A stretch of 64,000 nucleotides of DNA from Saccharibacillus sp. JS10 (lineage in GTDB: Bacteria > Bacillota > Bacilli > Paenibacillales > Paenibacillaceae). Below, one piece after another: positions 9,124-17,133 of this stretch (position 1 is the first letter of the stretch; the number at the start of each line of letters is the position of its first letter). The stretch is taken from positions 248,001 through 312,000 of the forward strand of contig NZ_JANFNS010000002.1 of the NCBI RefSeq assembly GCF_024436065.1, given 5' to 3'. A program made the translations under genes and the position numbers. A model generated the notes under the pieces. It was not told the DNA's origin and ran no database searches. It was given only the letters and a program-made list of their open reading frames with translations.

Positions 9124-11928
9124 CTATTGTTTTTTCAAAACTGTAGGCTCTGACAAATTGCCGCTGTAATCTTCCATCACCACTTCAACTTCATCGGCAG
9201 TGGAGACGAAGCTTAAACTTGCTTTCGTGGTGCGCCCACGGATGATGCGATCACGTTCGCCCACATTATACGTGGTAGGGAAAGAACGCAATTTGCCGTC
9301 TTCGTACACGTACAGATAACGCCAGTCGCGCGTATTAGGCATCGGCAATTGAAGCGTATTGCCGTTCCATGACCACTGTTCGGCATAAGGCTCGGCAATC
9401 TTATCGACAAAAGTACCGGAGATCGAGACCGGAGTCAAGCTGTCTTTTTTTACCGTAACGATATACTCGTCGCCGTTGACCGGCATATTTTCGAAGATCG
9501 CTTTCGTTTGACCGTGCGGAATAATGAGCGTCTCATTGATAGGCTGCTGCGTAGTCGTCCAATTTACCGACCGGACGTTCACGGTTGTATCGCCTTTGAC
9601 GCTGCGGGGAACGCTCCATTGTACCGTCAATTTGTTTTGTTCATCGCTGGTTGCACGCAGTTGCCGCGGCGCTGTATTCAAATTGAATGGAAGCTCTGCC
9701 GCTTGGCTTTCCGTACCGTCTGCTCCGACCGCTTTGAGCTTGATCACGCCGGATTTTGCCGGAAGGTTTTTGATATAGAAGGTTTCGTCGTATTTGCCGC
9801 CGACAAACGTATCGTTGATATATAGATTATACATCTGCACATCGTCGTAATTTTGGCTTTGGTTCCAATTGACGATCATTTCGTTGCTTTCCGGGTATAC
9901 CGCTTCGATCGCAAGCCCGGTCGGAGCAGCAGGAGCCGCTTGAACGCTATCGAATAGACGCAATTCCCCAATATTCATGCGGTAATCGGCAATGGTGCTG
10001 TTTCCCGGATCGAACACCAGACCGAATGCGGCAATATCGCGACCTGCATAAGCACTCAAGTCTACTTCGGACGTGTTCCAACCTTGGGTTTTGCTTCCGC
10101 TACCCGGCACTTCGACTTGGATCACGTCATCCGGTGCGTCTGCGAAAATCAGACCGATGCTCATGCTTGAATTGTCGCTTTTGACCGTCTTGTTATACGT
10201 TACGGAAAGCTTGGATGTAGCCGCGACAGCCAGATCTGTTTTATACAAGCGTAAAAAAGTCTCTGCATCGAGTTTCCCGCGCAATGCAAGCGAACTTCCG
10301 CCTTCATACGCGCCGATCAGCGGGTGATCGAATCTTGTGCCGGTCTCGTATTGACGTCCGTAATCGAAAGTTACGTCAAGAGGAGTCCCCGACGTTTCTT
10401 GCCACCACTGCCAACTCGGTAAAATATTTTGCAAACTCATATTCGACCATTCTTCATCGTTGGATACTTTGCCATCGACATAATAATCTAAGCCATGCCC
10501 GGTATTAAAGTTGGTGTAAAACGTATCTCCGCCGACCACCGAACGTTCCGCGACGACAGACGCGATCCCTTCAAAATACCGATTGTCCGCGTATACGTCA
10601 GAAGCTGTATTTTGCGTAGCTAATGTCGTATTTGCCGGATTCAGATTCGGACCCGACCACCATAAGCGTTCGCGAATATCGGTCATCCATTGGGAGTCGT
10701 TTTCGTTGCGTTTGCGGCTTGGGTAGCTCTGGTTCATATCTTCATCCAGCCCGGCATGGACAAAATCGGCGCCGAGCGTCGCCAGACTGGTACGCATATT
10801 TCCTTCGGAGTCGAGCTTATTGTTCAGCGCCGAACCTTGTACGTTTTTGAAACGATCCCGTCCGGCTTCCAGCCCCGCATATCCATGTTCAAACAAATTG
10901 AAATCCGTACCGTACTTGGCATTCCAATTGCTCAAGAAAGCTTGCGCGGCATCGATCTGGCTTTTGCCCATTCCGTAATCGAAAAAGAACGAATCCGACA
11001 CTTGTTGCCCGTCCTCGGTATCATGCAAAAACATTATATTATTGTCTCGGAACGTTCGCGCGAACGTATTGGAACCTGTGTCGGTATTGAGCGAATCGTA
11101 CCATTGAATATAAAGACCTGCTTGTTTAAGCGTTTTCACAAATTCTTGGTAATCGGGAATATCGGCGACTTGGACGTTAGGCTGCAATTCTTCCTGATTG
11201 ACAAAATAACCATCGTATCCGAAATATTCTGCCATCTCAATCAACTTTTCAGCGACGGGGAAATTGCCGTTTTCGTCCTTGACGATCATTTGTTTATACG
11301 TCTGTTGACCGCGATCGTTATTGGAGAAAAAGATGCCGGCAATCGATAATACGCCGTTTTTGTGCGCCGCATCGGTGTAAGTAGGGTTAGGAATATTGAG
11401 CATACCGAATTCGAACCATTTTTGTTGCCAATCTTTTTGCGCTAATTCGTCATAATATTGAGGTGGGGTGTAGGCGGTTGCGGTGCCATGCCAATACGAA
11501 TAATAATCGGTATACTGCCAAAAGTTGAAATGGTATTGCGCGAATTTATTGGTATAAGGTGCATTTTCGATAAACGCGTTTCCGTAATCGCCCGCGACGT
11601 TCATCATCTGTACATCAGGGCTGATAGACGGGTTCGCCTGCGTGGCTGCAAAAGGAGCGATGCGAGGTTGAAGCGGCACACGCGAACGCAAAAGTTCGGA
11701 ATCCCGGTCGCGTTCTGGCGTCCAGTCTAAAATATGCCCGCTCGTATAGCCGTGTACGCTAGGTTGATTGAGTCCCTGAGCGTTATCGCCGGTGAACGGC
11801 CAAGTATCTCCGGCTTGCGCTTGCAGCGGTAATGCGGTTAAAGTCAAAGAAACAGCGAGTACGGCAGTAGCGGCTTGGCGTGTAAACGTGAACTTTCTTG
11901 AAGATTTGATCTTTTTTCGAGAACTCAT
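9124..11928 (-). CDS. Exported GH85 endo-beta-N-acetylglucosaminidase
   Basis: Cuts the chitobiose core of N-linked glycans. 934 residues: signal peptide 1-39 (cut near AQA-GD), GH85 catalytic barrel about 55-400, with the substrate-assisted pair N244 and E246 in the FVNQEE motif (Asn holds the acetamido group, Glu is acid/base), then conserved GH85 segments through GLDYYVDGK and LPSWQWW near 500, a jelly-roll carbohydrate-binding-like region about 540-660, and a fibronectin-III-like region about 665-750 followed by a further beta domain. GGAGG lies 7 bases before ATG. No anchor is seen, so it is probably released. A cre-like site lies 54 bases upstream. It suggests use of host or fungal/plant glycoproteins as a sugar source. 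Confidence 0.93.
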   Translation of the reverse strand: MSSRKKIKSSRKFTFTRQAATAVLAVSLTLTALPLQAQAGDTWPFTGDNAQGLNQPSVHGYTSGHILDWTPERDRDSELLRSRVPLQPRIAPFAATQANPSISPDVQMMNVAGDYGNAFIENAPYTNKFAQYHFNFWQYTDYYSYWHGTATAYTPPQYYDELAQKDWQQKWFEFGMLNIPNPTYTDAAHKNGVLSIAGIFFSNNDRGQQTYKQMIVKDENGNFPVAEKLIEMAEYFGYDGYFVNQEELQPNVQVADIPDYQEFVKTLKQAGLYIQWYDSLNTDTGSNTFARTFRDNNIMFLHDTEDGQQVSDSFFFDYGMGKSQIDAAQAFLSNWNAKYGTDFNLFEHGYAGLEAGRDRFKNVQGSALNNKLDSEGNMRTSLATLGADFVHAGLDEDMNQSYPSRKRNENDSQWMTDIRERLWWSGPNLNPANTTLATQNTASDVYADNRYFEGIASVVAERSVVGGDTFYTNFNTGHGLDYYVDGKVSNDEEWSNMSLQNILPSWQWWQETSGTPLDVTFDYGRQYETGTRFDHPLIGAYEGGSSLALRGKLDAETFLRLYKTDLAVAATSKLSVTYNKTVKSDNSSMSIGLIFADAPDDVIQVEVPGSGSKTQGWNTSEVDLSAYAGRDIAAFGLVFDPGNSTIADYRMNIGELRLFDSVQAAPAAPTGLAIEAVYPESNEMIVNWNQSQNYDDVQMYNLYINDTFVGGKYDETFYIKNLPAKSGVIKLKAVGADGTESQAAELPFNLNTAPRQLRATSDEQNKLTVQWSVPRSVKGDTTVNVRSVNWTTTQQPINETLIIPHGQTKAIFENMPVNGDEYIVTVKKDSLTPVSISGTFVDKIAEPYAEQWSWNGNTLQLPMPNTRDWRYLYVYEDGKLRSFPTTYNVGERDRIIRGRTTKASLSFVSTADEVEVVMEDYSGNLSEPTVLKKQ

Positions 11929-11981
11929 AACATGCCTCCGTTTCGATAAGTGGTGAACGACTTCTCTACTACGCTATAGGA

Positions 11982-11995
11982 TGTAAGCCTTTACA
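11982..11995 (-). promoter_or_regulatory. cre-like operator of the GH85 gene
   Basis: Read on the minus strand the site is TGTAAAGGCTTACA, 13 of 14 matches to the cre consensus and nearly a perfect palindrome. It lies 54 bases before the start codon, where CcpA would block the promoter. Confidence 0.55.
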
Positions 11996-12032
11996 AAAAG
12001 AGGAGAAACTAAAGATTGAAGGGTCAAACTAA

Positions 12033-12060
12033 AGAAAAAGCCTATCCGGTTAACGGATAG
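12033..12060 (-). terminator. Rho-independent terminator
   Basis: CTATCCG / CGGATAG hairpin with a GCTTTTTCTTT tail on the minus strand, after the paralogue-1 gene. Confidence 0.75.
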
Positions 12061-12077
12061 ACTGATTAGGTTTATTT

Positions 12078-12818
12078 TTATTTGCCGAATGTGCGGGAGT
12101 GCTTGCCGTCGTCTAACTTCAACAAGAATCCATTATTCGAAAGTGTTGTATATCCGCTTCCCGTAACTTGAGTATCGTTTTTTGCCATTTTGATGATCTC
12201 AGGCGTTGGAACTTCGAAAGTTGGCGAATGGTACATCGCTTCACGCGGAGCCATAGTGACGGAACCGAGCGAGAAATTAATCTCTTGGCGACCTTCGCCG
12301 CTGCCTAAAATCATCGTACCTTGTTGTTCCAGAGTTAATTCGCGATTACTACGGTTGCTCAGCACAATCGAACAAGTCCCTGTCATATTTTCCGCATCAT
12401 ATTGGTACGTACAGTTCGTCTGGTCTTGCACTAAATTAACTGCGTACACATTGCCCGGAATCACCATTTGGTAGCCGGCAAGTACCGCTTTGCCGATCAT
12501 CGGGGACAACCAGATCAACGCGATACTGAGAATTAGACGGTAACGGTTCAACGATTCCCAAATTAGAAATAATGTCCATAAAGCGAATCCTAGAAAAATT
12601 AGGCCGGGGTATGTAAATTGTCCGCCGCCCGGTAACGGAATTGAGGTTGGGATTCGCAAAGCTCGTATCGCTTCTTCATAAAGAGGTCGTGAACCCGGAT
12701 ATTGAATCGAAATCAAAATAAGAACGATTGTCATAATTGCGGCAAGTCGGAACTTTTTTTTGTCGCGAATCCAAGGTTTTTTTCCGGAATAATAATCGGT
12801 TGAAGTTGGGTTATACAT
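12078..12818 (-). CDS. Membrane-anchored protein of unknown function, paralogue 1
   Basis: 246 residues. A basic cytoplasmic N-terminus (KKPWIRDKKKFR) leads to a TM at about 25-42, then the motif QYPGSRPLYEEAIRALRIP, a second and third TM at about 72-90 and 96-115, and an exported C-terminal domain of about 125 residues with two cysteines (C136, C149). Its closest relative in the window is the gene at 14065-14802: same length, same order, shared YPG.R.L..E....L.IP, YAV.L and MTG.C segments. Family not recognised. Single gene with its own terminator; it diverges from the DUF3891 gene. Confidence 0.85.
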   Translation of the reverse strand: MYNPTSTDYYSGKKPWIRDKKKFRLAAIMTIVLILISIQYPGSRPLYEEAIRALRIPTSIPLPGGGQFTYPGLIFLGFALWTLFLIWESLNRYRLILSIALIWLSPMIGKAVLAGYQMVIPGNVYAVNLVQDQTNCTYQYDAENMTGTCSIVLSNRSNRELTLEQQGTMILGSGEGRQEINFSLGSVTMAPREAMYHSPTFEVPTPEIIKMAKNDTQVTGSGYTTLSNNGFLLKLDDGKHSRTFGK

Positions 12819-12891
12819 GGATCAAATCTCCTTTTTACTATAATTCATACATTCTAATCTCTATAAGTTAAACGTTTCGGATCGAAAAAGG

Positions 12892-12920
12892 TTACACTTA
12901 AATTATAAATCGGGTAATAA
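12892..12920 (+). promoter_or_regulatory. Possible sigma-A promoter of the DUF3891 gene
   Basis: TTACAC, 17-base spacer, TAATAA, 50 bases before the start codon in the divergent intergenic region. Match is moderate. Confidence 0.3.
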
Positions 12921-12969
12921 GAAAGACAGCAGGAGAAGAAGTGAAAGAAAAAGAGCGGGGGGATTTTCG

Positions 12970-13761
12970 ATGATTATACGTGAAACCAAAAACGCATTTG
13001 TTCTTGTCAAACAACACGATCATGCGAAGCTGTCAGGAGAACTTGCGGCACATTTTCAAGATCGTTTTTTTATGATGGAAAGAGTCGAAGAATCGCCCGG
13101 GATGCCTGAAGTAACGAAAGAGTCGATCGTATTTGGCGTGACCGAGCATGACCGCGGCTGGATTCGTCCCGACGACACGCCGATCTGGGACGATCATCTG
13201 CATGCGCCTTATTCGTTTAACGAATATCCGCTGCTGCCTAAAGTCACTTTTTATCAAATGGGCATCGACGAATTGGAGCAAATGCATCCATATGCCGCAC
13301 TCCTCAGCAGTCTGTATTACAGTGTGTTCGAAGATTTGCAGACATCCGAGCGCGACGATTGCGTAGCGTTTATCCATAACGAAGAAGAACGCCAGCAGCG
13401 TATCAGTCAAAAATATACCGGAGTGCAGCAAGAGACGCTTGTACTGCATCGCCAGATTTTACAGACTTGCGACGGCTTATCGCTGTACGTCTGTCTCAAT
13501 GCACCGGGCATCTCTAAAGACGAGGAACATGAATGGTTCAAAGACGGCGTGCCGGGCTCCGAGCCTTTCGGCGGCGGCGGGTTAGTCCAACTGAACTGGA
13601 TCGACGAGAAGACGGTCAAAGCCGATCCTTCGCCGTTCGACGGTGAGTTCGTGACGACCCTTCGCGAGAAGCAGGTGTCGAAAGACCGGATCAAGGAGGT
13701 CGGAATTGCTCAAGCCTATGAGGAAACCGAGTGGACAGAGCAGGAGATTCGGTTTGTGTGA
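12970..13761 (+). CDS. DUF3891 family protein
   Basis: 263-residue soluble protein opening with MIIRETKNAFVLVKQHDHAKLSGELA, the recognisable start of DUF3891. The conserved His/Asp pairs (QHDHA near 15-19, EHDRGW near 59-64, and the later WDDHLHAPY) have the look of a metal-binding HD-like site, but no activity is established for the family. GCGGGGGGAT precedes the ATG. Stands alone and ends at a strong terminator. Confidence 0.85.
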   Translation: MIIRETKNAFVLVKQHDHAKLSGELAAHFQDRFFMMERVEESPGMPEVTKESIVFGVTEHDRGWIRPDDTPIWDDHLHAPYSFNEYPLLPKVTFYQMGIDELEQMHPYAALLSSLYYSVFEDLQTSERDDCVAFIHNEEERQQRISQKYTGVQQETLVLHRQILQTCDGLSLYVCLNAPGISKDEEHEWFKDGVPGSEPFGGGGLVQLNWIDEKTVKADPSPFDGEFVTTLREKQVSKDRIKEVGIAQAYEETEWTEQEIRFV

Positions 13762-13774
13762 ATGCACTATAGTG

Positions 13775-13808
13775 AAAGAGCTGTTCCTCATGAGGAACAG
13801 CTCTTTTT
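13775..13808 (+). terminator. Rho-independent terminator
   Basis: Perfect hairpin AAAGAGCTGTTCCTCA / TGAGGAACAGCTCTTT with a T-run after the DUF3891 gene. Confidence 0.9.
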
Positions 13809-13830
13809 TATAAAAACTCCAACCTAACTA

Positions 13831-14053
13831 GAAGAGAGAAGACGGAGAGAGAAATTCAGTGAAGGTAAAGCATTTCGAAGAAATGCACTTCGGAAGCATA
13901 TGCTGTTAGCGTTCGCCTTTGTGATGAAGATTTTCCGGTCATACACCGTCAAATTTGTATCGTTAATCGGGAAAACTCAAATAAAAATTTCAATCCATTT
14001 TCCCGATTTCAACACGCGACCGAAACGAATTTCTCTTGGAGTCTTCTCTCTTC
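13831..14053 (-). repeat. Modular palindromic intergenic repeat, copy A
   Basis: 223 bp between two convergent genes. The ends form a 27-bp inverted repeat (13831-13857 against 14027-14053, 23 of 27 paired). Inside are hairpin H (AATCGGGAAAA 13965-13975 against TTTTCCCGATT 13998-14008) and hairpin K (GCATTTC-TTC-GAAATGC on the minus strand, near 13869-13885) with a palindromic AGCATATGCT beside it. The minus strand aligns with copy D over almost its full length, but carries about 40 extra bases between the CCCGATT arm and the CAAAGGCGAAC motif. See copies B, C and D. Confidence 0.8.
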
Positions 14054-14064
14054 CACCACACACA

Positions 14065-14802
14065 CTAACTCTCGTCCGTTAACCAAGTATCTCCCCAGCT
14101 TCTTTCAGAGTCCCCATCGCTTAATATAAGACGGAAGTCGCCGTTTTTCAAAAGATTGTCTATACCAGAGTTCTCGTCGCTGGAGAAACCATCAGGTGCA
14201 GGTATCGTAAAATCTCGCTGGATCATCGACACTTCGCGGCTAGGGAAAAACATCGGATCAAGCTTCGTATCGACATAGAACTCTCTAATCGATCCGCCTT
14301 TGTAATAAATGCGAAGCGAAGCATCGGCTTGTAGATCTTCGCGGCTATAATTTTTGGCAATGATATTACATTCGCCAGTCATTTGGTCATTGTTCCAAGA
14401 GACATTGCACCACGATTGTTCAGTGTTCAGATCAACGGCGTACAAAGGCGAAGGAAAGATTGCCAAGTATATCATCAAAATCGCTTTTCGCAGCACGAGA
14501 ACCGACACCACAACCGCAGCGTATATGACAATCCGATAACGTTTAAGAGAAGTTAGACATAAATAAGTCAGAGCGATCACGCCGAAGATCATAATGTAGC
14601 TTATATAATGGAATCTGCCACCGCTCGGAAACTCGAAAAAGATCGGTATGTTCAGGCGAAGCAATCCTTCATCGAACAAAGAACGAGTTCCCGGATAGGG
14701 GAGTGAGATCAGACCTAAAATTAACGCACCAATTATACTGATCACAAATCGTTTTTTGTTACTGATCCACGAATGGGGTTTGTTTTTCGCAAAAGCCTTC
14801 AA
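14065..14802 (-). CDS. Membrane-anchored protein of unknown function, paralogue 2
   Basis: 245 residues, paralogue of the 12078-12818 product: basic N-terminus, TM about 20-37, PYPGTRSLFDEGLLRLNIP, two more TMs about 68-86 and 92-112, then an exported domain of about 130 residues with two cysteines (SWCNVSW, GECNII). The start is TTG, and the upstream WYL gene ends in TGA immediately before it (TGATTG), with GGAGGG 5 bases upstream, so translation is coupled. It is the third gene of the WYL operon, which suggests the two WYL proteins control or act with this membrane protein. Function not recognised. Confidence 0.85.
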   Translation of the reverse strand: MKAFAKNKPHSWISNKKRFVISIIGALILGLISLPYPGTRSLFDEGLLRLNIPIFFEFPSGGRFHYISYIMIFGVIALTYLCLTSLKRYRIVIYAAVVVSVLVLRKAILMIYLAIFPSPLYAVDLNTEQSWCNVSWNNDQMTGECNIIAKNYSREDLQADASLRIYYKGGSIREFYVDTKLDPMFFPSREVSMIQRDFTIPAPDGFSSDENSGIDNLLKNGDFRLILSDGDSERSWGDTWLTDES

Positions 14803-15660
14803 TCAATCCCTCCGTTCCAAAATCTCTTTTTCAGAATGAATTGTCTGATCTTCTTCGGAATCTGTCTGATACAAAGCCAACGCTTTCCTCGCCGTTTCCC
14901 GCATCCGGTGTTTCAAATAATCCCCTTCCACCACACGTACACGTTTGCCAAGAAATCGGAGCTTTGTCAGAACGAATTGGCTTTCGCTAAACGTAAATGT
15001 CAGATGAATCCGGTACGTTCGACGTTCTTCGTCGTACTCCACCCGTTTATCGAAACAAGAAAAAGCATGGAGAATCCGCGTCAATTCAGGATTGAAGATT
15101 GGAAGGACCTCTACGGTGGCTTCATGTCTTGGAGCTTGAAGCAACTTTTGAGCGCGGTGCATCTGTTGGTCGTAATCTTCTTGCGAAACAGATGCAGCTT
15201 CCAGCGAAACGATATGGATCAATCGCGTATGGAGCAGCGAACGTGTCTGAGAATTATACCAATACAGATACCATTCACGCTTTACCATCGAATATTCCAG
15301 TTTGCACGGAATACCCGGCTGAGGATCGTTAAGTTTGCCTTTTTTCGTGCGACATTGAATGGTCATGCTTTGATGCTGACGCATAAGTTCGCGAATTGTA
15401 GGAAGCCACGGCTGAAAAACTTGAGTTTCGCGGCTGCCTGCTTTTTGCTCCAGTCGATCCAGTATATTCGGCATTTCTTCGTCGATCGTACATTCTTGCA
15501 GCTTGTCGATCGTCTCTGGCTGTAACGCTTCTTGCGCGGCAGGATGCTCCAACATCGATTTAAGCCAAGCTCGTTCTTGCGACGTCAGCGCGTATACGCC
15601 GGTTTCTTGAAGCCGCGACGATAACTGATAATTGAATATTTTTTCAAAAAGATGACTCAT
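14803..15660 (-). CDS. WYL-domain protein, second of a tandem pair
   Basis: 285 residues from MSHLFEK. The N-terminal part is helical, about 130-200 is the WYL fold (CRTKKGK, LEYSMVKREWYLYWYN), and about 215-275 resembles the WYL C-terminal extension. WYL domains bind nucleic acid or nucleotide ligands and sit in regulators such as PafB/PafC and phage-defence repressors. The longer frame would reach 27 codons further upstream, deep into the first gene; the ATG at 15660 has GGAAGGAG 13 bases before it and overlaps the upstream gene by 17 bases. No obvious N-terminal HTH, so it probably works as partner of the first WYL protein. Confidence 0.82.
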   Translation of the reverse strand: MSHLFEKIFNYQLSSRLQETGVYALTSQERAWLKSMLEHPAAQEALQPETIDKLQECTIDEEMPNILDRLEQKAGSRETQVFQPWLPTIRELMRQHQSMTIQCRTKKGKLNDPQPGIPCKLEYSMVKREWYLYWYNSQTRSLLHTRLIHIVSLEAASVSQEDYDQQMHRAQKLLQAPRHEATVEVLPIFNPELTRILHAFSCFDKRVEYDEERRTYRIHLTFTFSESQFVLTKLRFLGKRVRVVEGDYLKHRMRETARKALALYQTDSEEDQTIHSEKEILERRD

Positions 15661-16939
15661 AGTAAGCTTCGATCTCCTTCCATTCGTCAATAAACGATTG
15701 CCGCAGATCGGGAGGGGATAATACTTCGCAGCTTGATCCAAAACTCCGTAACCACGGACGAATCTCTGTCACGCCGTTAACCTGAATTTCATAGATAAAA
15801 AAGTCGTCGTTACTTTCAACGATCTCTCCCCATTGCCCTTGCAGTTGAACGCGGTTTTTTATAAAGTCGGCTTGTTTTTTCGGACGATAAAATTTGGCGC
15901 GTACCGTAACGGTCTCGCCTGTATCGATCAGCCAACTATAACGCATCTGTTCGTCTAATTTACTGAGCTTATTTTCGAATTCAGCTTCGTCCGTATCTTG
16001 TTCTTCCGCAATATCGACGATGCCTTCCATCCGAAATTGGACAAAACGGCCTTTGCCCGCTTCGCCGATTAGATACCATCTGCCATATTGATGATCGTAG
16101 ACGACTTTGAGCGGAAGCAGCTGCTGGCGGCGAGGTTGCGAATCTTGAACGAACAGCGGATTGGTTTCTTTGGCGGCATAGCTTTTACGTTTTTTAGGCG
16201 AAAAATATTGAAAAGAAATCTGTTTGCGCAAATGGATACTCCGCAGCAACGTGTACAGATGTGCTTCGTCCAAAATCCGTGCGTCAAAATGATATTTATA
16301 CGAAAAAGGTTCTAGCCATTGTTCGTCCCATTCTTCTTTCGGCGTCGCGGATTTTAGCGCTTTTTTGAGATTGTCGCGAAGCAAATAACCTTGCACCGAA
16401 GGAATTTGCGTATTCGCCATAATGTCGACAAACTCATATAAATCCATCAATTCACGTTGCGATAAGCAATCGGTCAGTTGATTATTGAGGTTGTATTTAA
16501 CCGGGCGCTGCGTAGATTCGCGGCTGACGACGCCGATGTCTTCCAAGTACCGCAAATCGGAACGAATCGTTTTTTCGTCGGGCATAGCGGCATCTAAAAG
16601 CAACTCTTCACTGCATAGCTCTAGCAGTTCGGCAACTGTCTGCGGGCTATTTTTGAGCGCAGTCAAAATCAGCGGTAGACGACGACTTTCCGATTCTTTC
16701 ATCGATTTAGCACGGTATAGGAAAAGCAGAACGGGTTCGGCGGAATCGGCATAGCCGTAGCGGAACAAATCCGCAAAATCGGCGTCGCCGCTAACTTCTC
16801 GCAACCGTCGAACCGTTTTATCAAAAGTATGTACGGAGATGCCAAGACGTCCCGCAAATTGCTTGCGATCGTAACCGCCTCCGGTCAAAGCCAGCAATCT
16901 GAGAAATTGGATTTCTTTATCGAAGCTTTCTTTAGCCAT
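15644..16939 (-). CDS. WYL-domain transcriptional regulator, first of a tandem pair
   Basis: 431 residues: an HTH-like N-terminus (FAGRLGISVHTFDKTVRRLREV about 27-49), a second winged-helix-like segment (LLDAAMPDEKTIRSDLRYLEDIGVV about 112-137), the WYL domain about 235-310 (ISFQYFSPKKRKSYAA, YDHQYGRWYLIGE), and a WYL C-terminal extension to the end. GAGGAATTC precedes ATG and a good sigma-A promoter lies at 16969-16997. First gene of a three-gene operon. Probably a DNA-binding regulator that responds to a nucleic-acid-like ligand; target unknown. Confidence 0.87.
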   Translation of the reverse strand: MAKESFDKEIQFLRLLALTGGGYDRKQFAGRLGISVHTFDKTVRRLREVSGDADFADLFRYGYADSAEPVLLFLYRAKSMKESESRRLPLILTALKNSPQTVAELLELCSEELLLDAAMPDEKTIRSDLRYLEDIGVVSRESTQRPVKYNLNNQLTDCLSQRELMDLYEFVDIMANTQIPSVQGYLLRDNLKKALKSATPKEEWDEQWLEPFSYKYHFDARILDEAHLYTLLRSIHLRKQISFQYFSPKKRKSYAAKETNPLFVQDSQPRRQQLLPLKVVYDHQYGRWYLIGEAGKGRFVQFRMEGIVDIAEEQDTDEAEFENKLSKLDEQMRYSWLIDTGETVTVRAKFYRPKKQADFIKNRVQLQGQWGEIVESNDDFFIYEIQVNGVTEIRPWLRSFGSSCEVLSPPDLRQSFIDEWKEIEAYYESSF

Positions 16940-16968
16940 ATGGAATTCCTCGCCTTCTATTGTTTTCT

Positions 16969-16997
16969 ATTGTATAGAGTATGAGAAGAATTGTAAA
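16969..16997 (-). promoter_or_regulatory. Sigma-A promoter of the WYL operon
   Basis: On the minus strand TTTACA, exactly 17 bases, TACAAT, 30 bases before the start of the first WYL gene. Confidence 0.6.
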
Positions 16998-17052
16998 AAT
17001 CTTAAAGATTAAGTATCTAAAATCAAGGTGGAAAATGTCCAAATAATGGTCG

Positions 17053-17081
17053 TTGACAAAAATTGAAGCGTTTTATAAAGT
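17053..17081 (+). promoter_or_regulatory. Probable promoter of the nik operon
   Basis: TTGACA followed 15 bases later by TATAAA, or 17 bases later by TAAAGT. The Fur-type box begins 13-15 bases downstream, covering the likely start point. Confidence 0.5.
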
Positions 17082-17093
17082 AGCAAATGAAGA

Positions 17094-17108
17094 TGATAAT
17101 CATTATCG
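17094..17108 (+). promoter_or_regulatory. Fur box of the nik operon
   Basis: TGATAATCATTATCG matches 14 of 15 positions of the 7-1-7 Fur box TGATAATNATTATCA. It sits between the promoter and the nikA start, a repressing position. PerR or Zur boxes have different core bases, so iron-responsive Fur is the best guess. Confidence 0.75.
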
Positions 17109-17133
17109 CCTGTAGGCAAAAGGAGTACATATT

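Noticed and set aside
10690-11349. A 219-codon plus-strand frame inside the GH85 gene
   Set aside because: Shadow of a gene with intact catalytic motifs; no start signal.
14773-15525. A 250-codon plus-strand frame across the WYL and membrane-protein genes
   Set aside because: Opposes two recognisable minus-strand genes, has no ribosome site and has low-complexity, basic composition.
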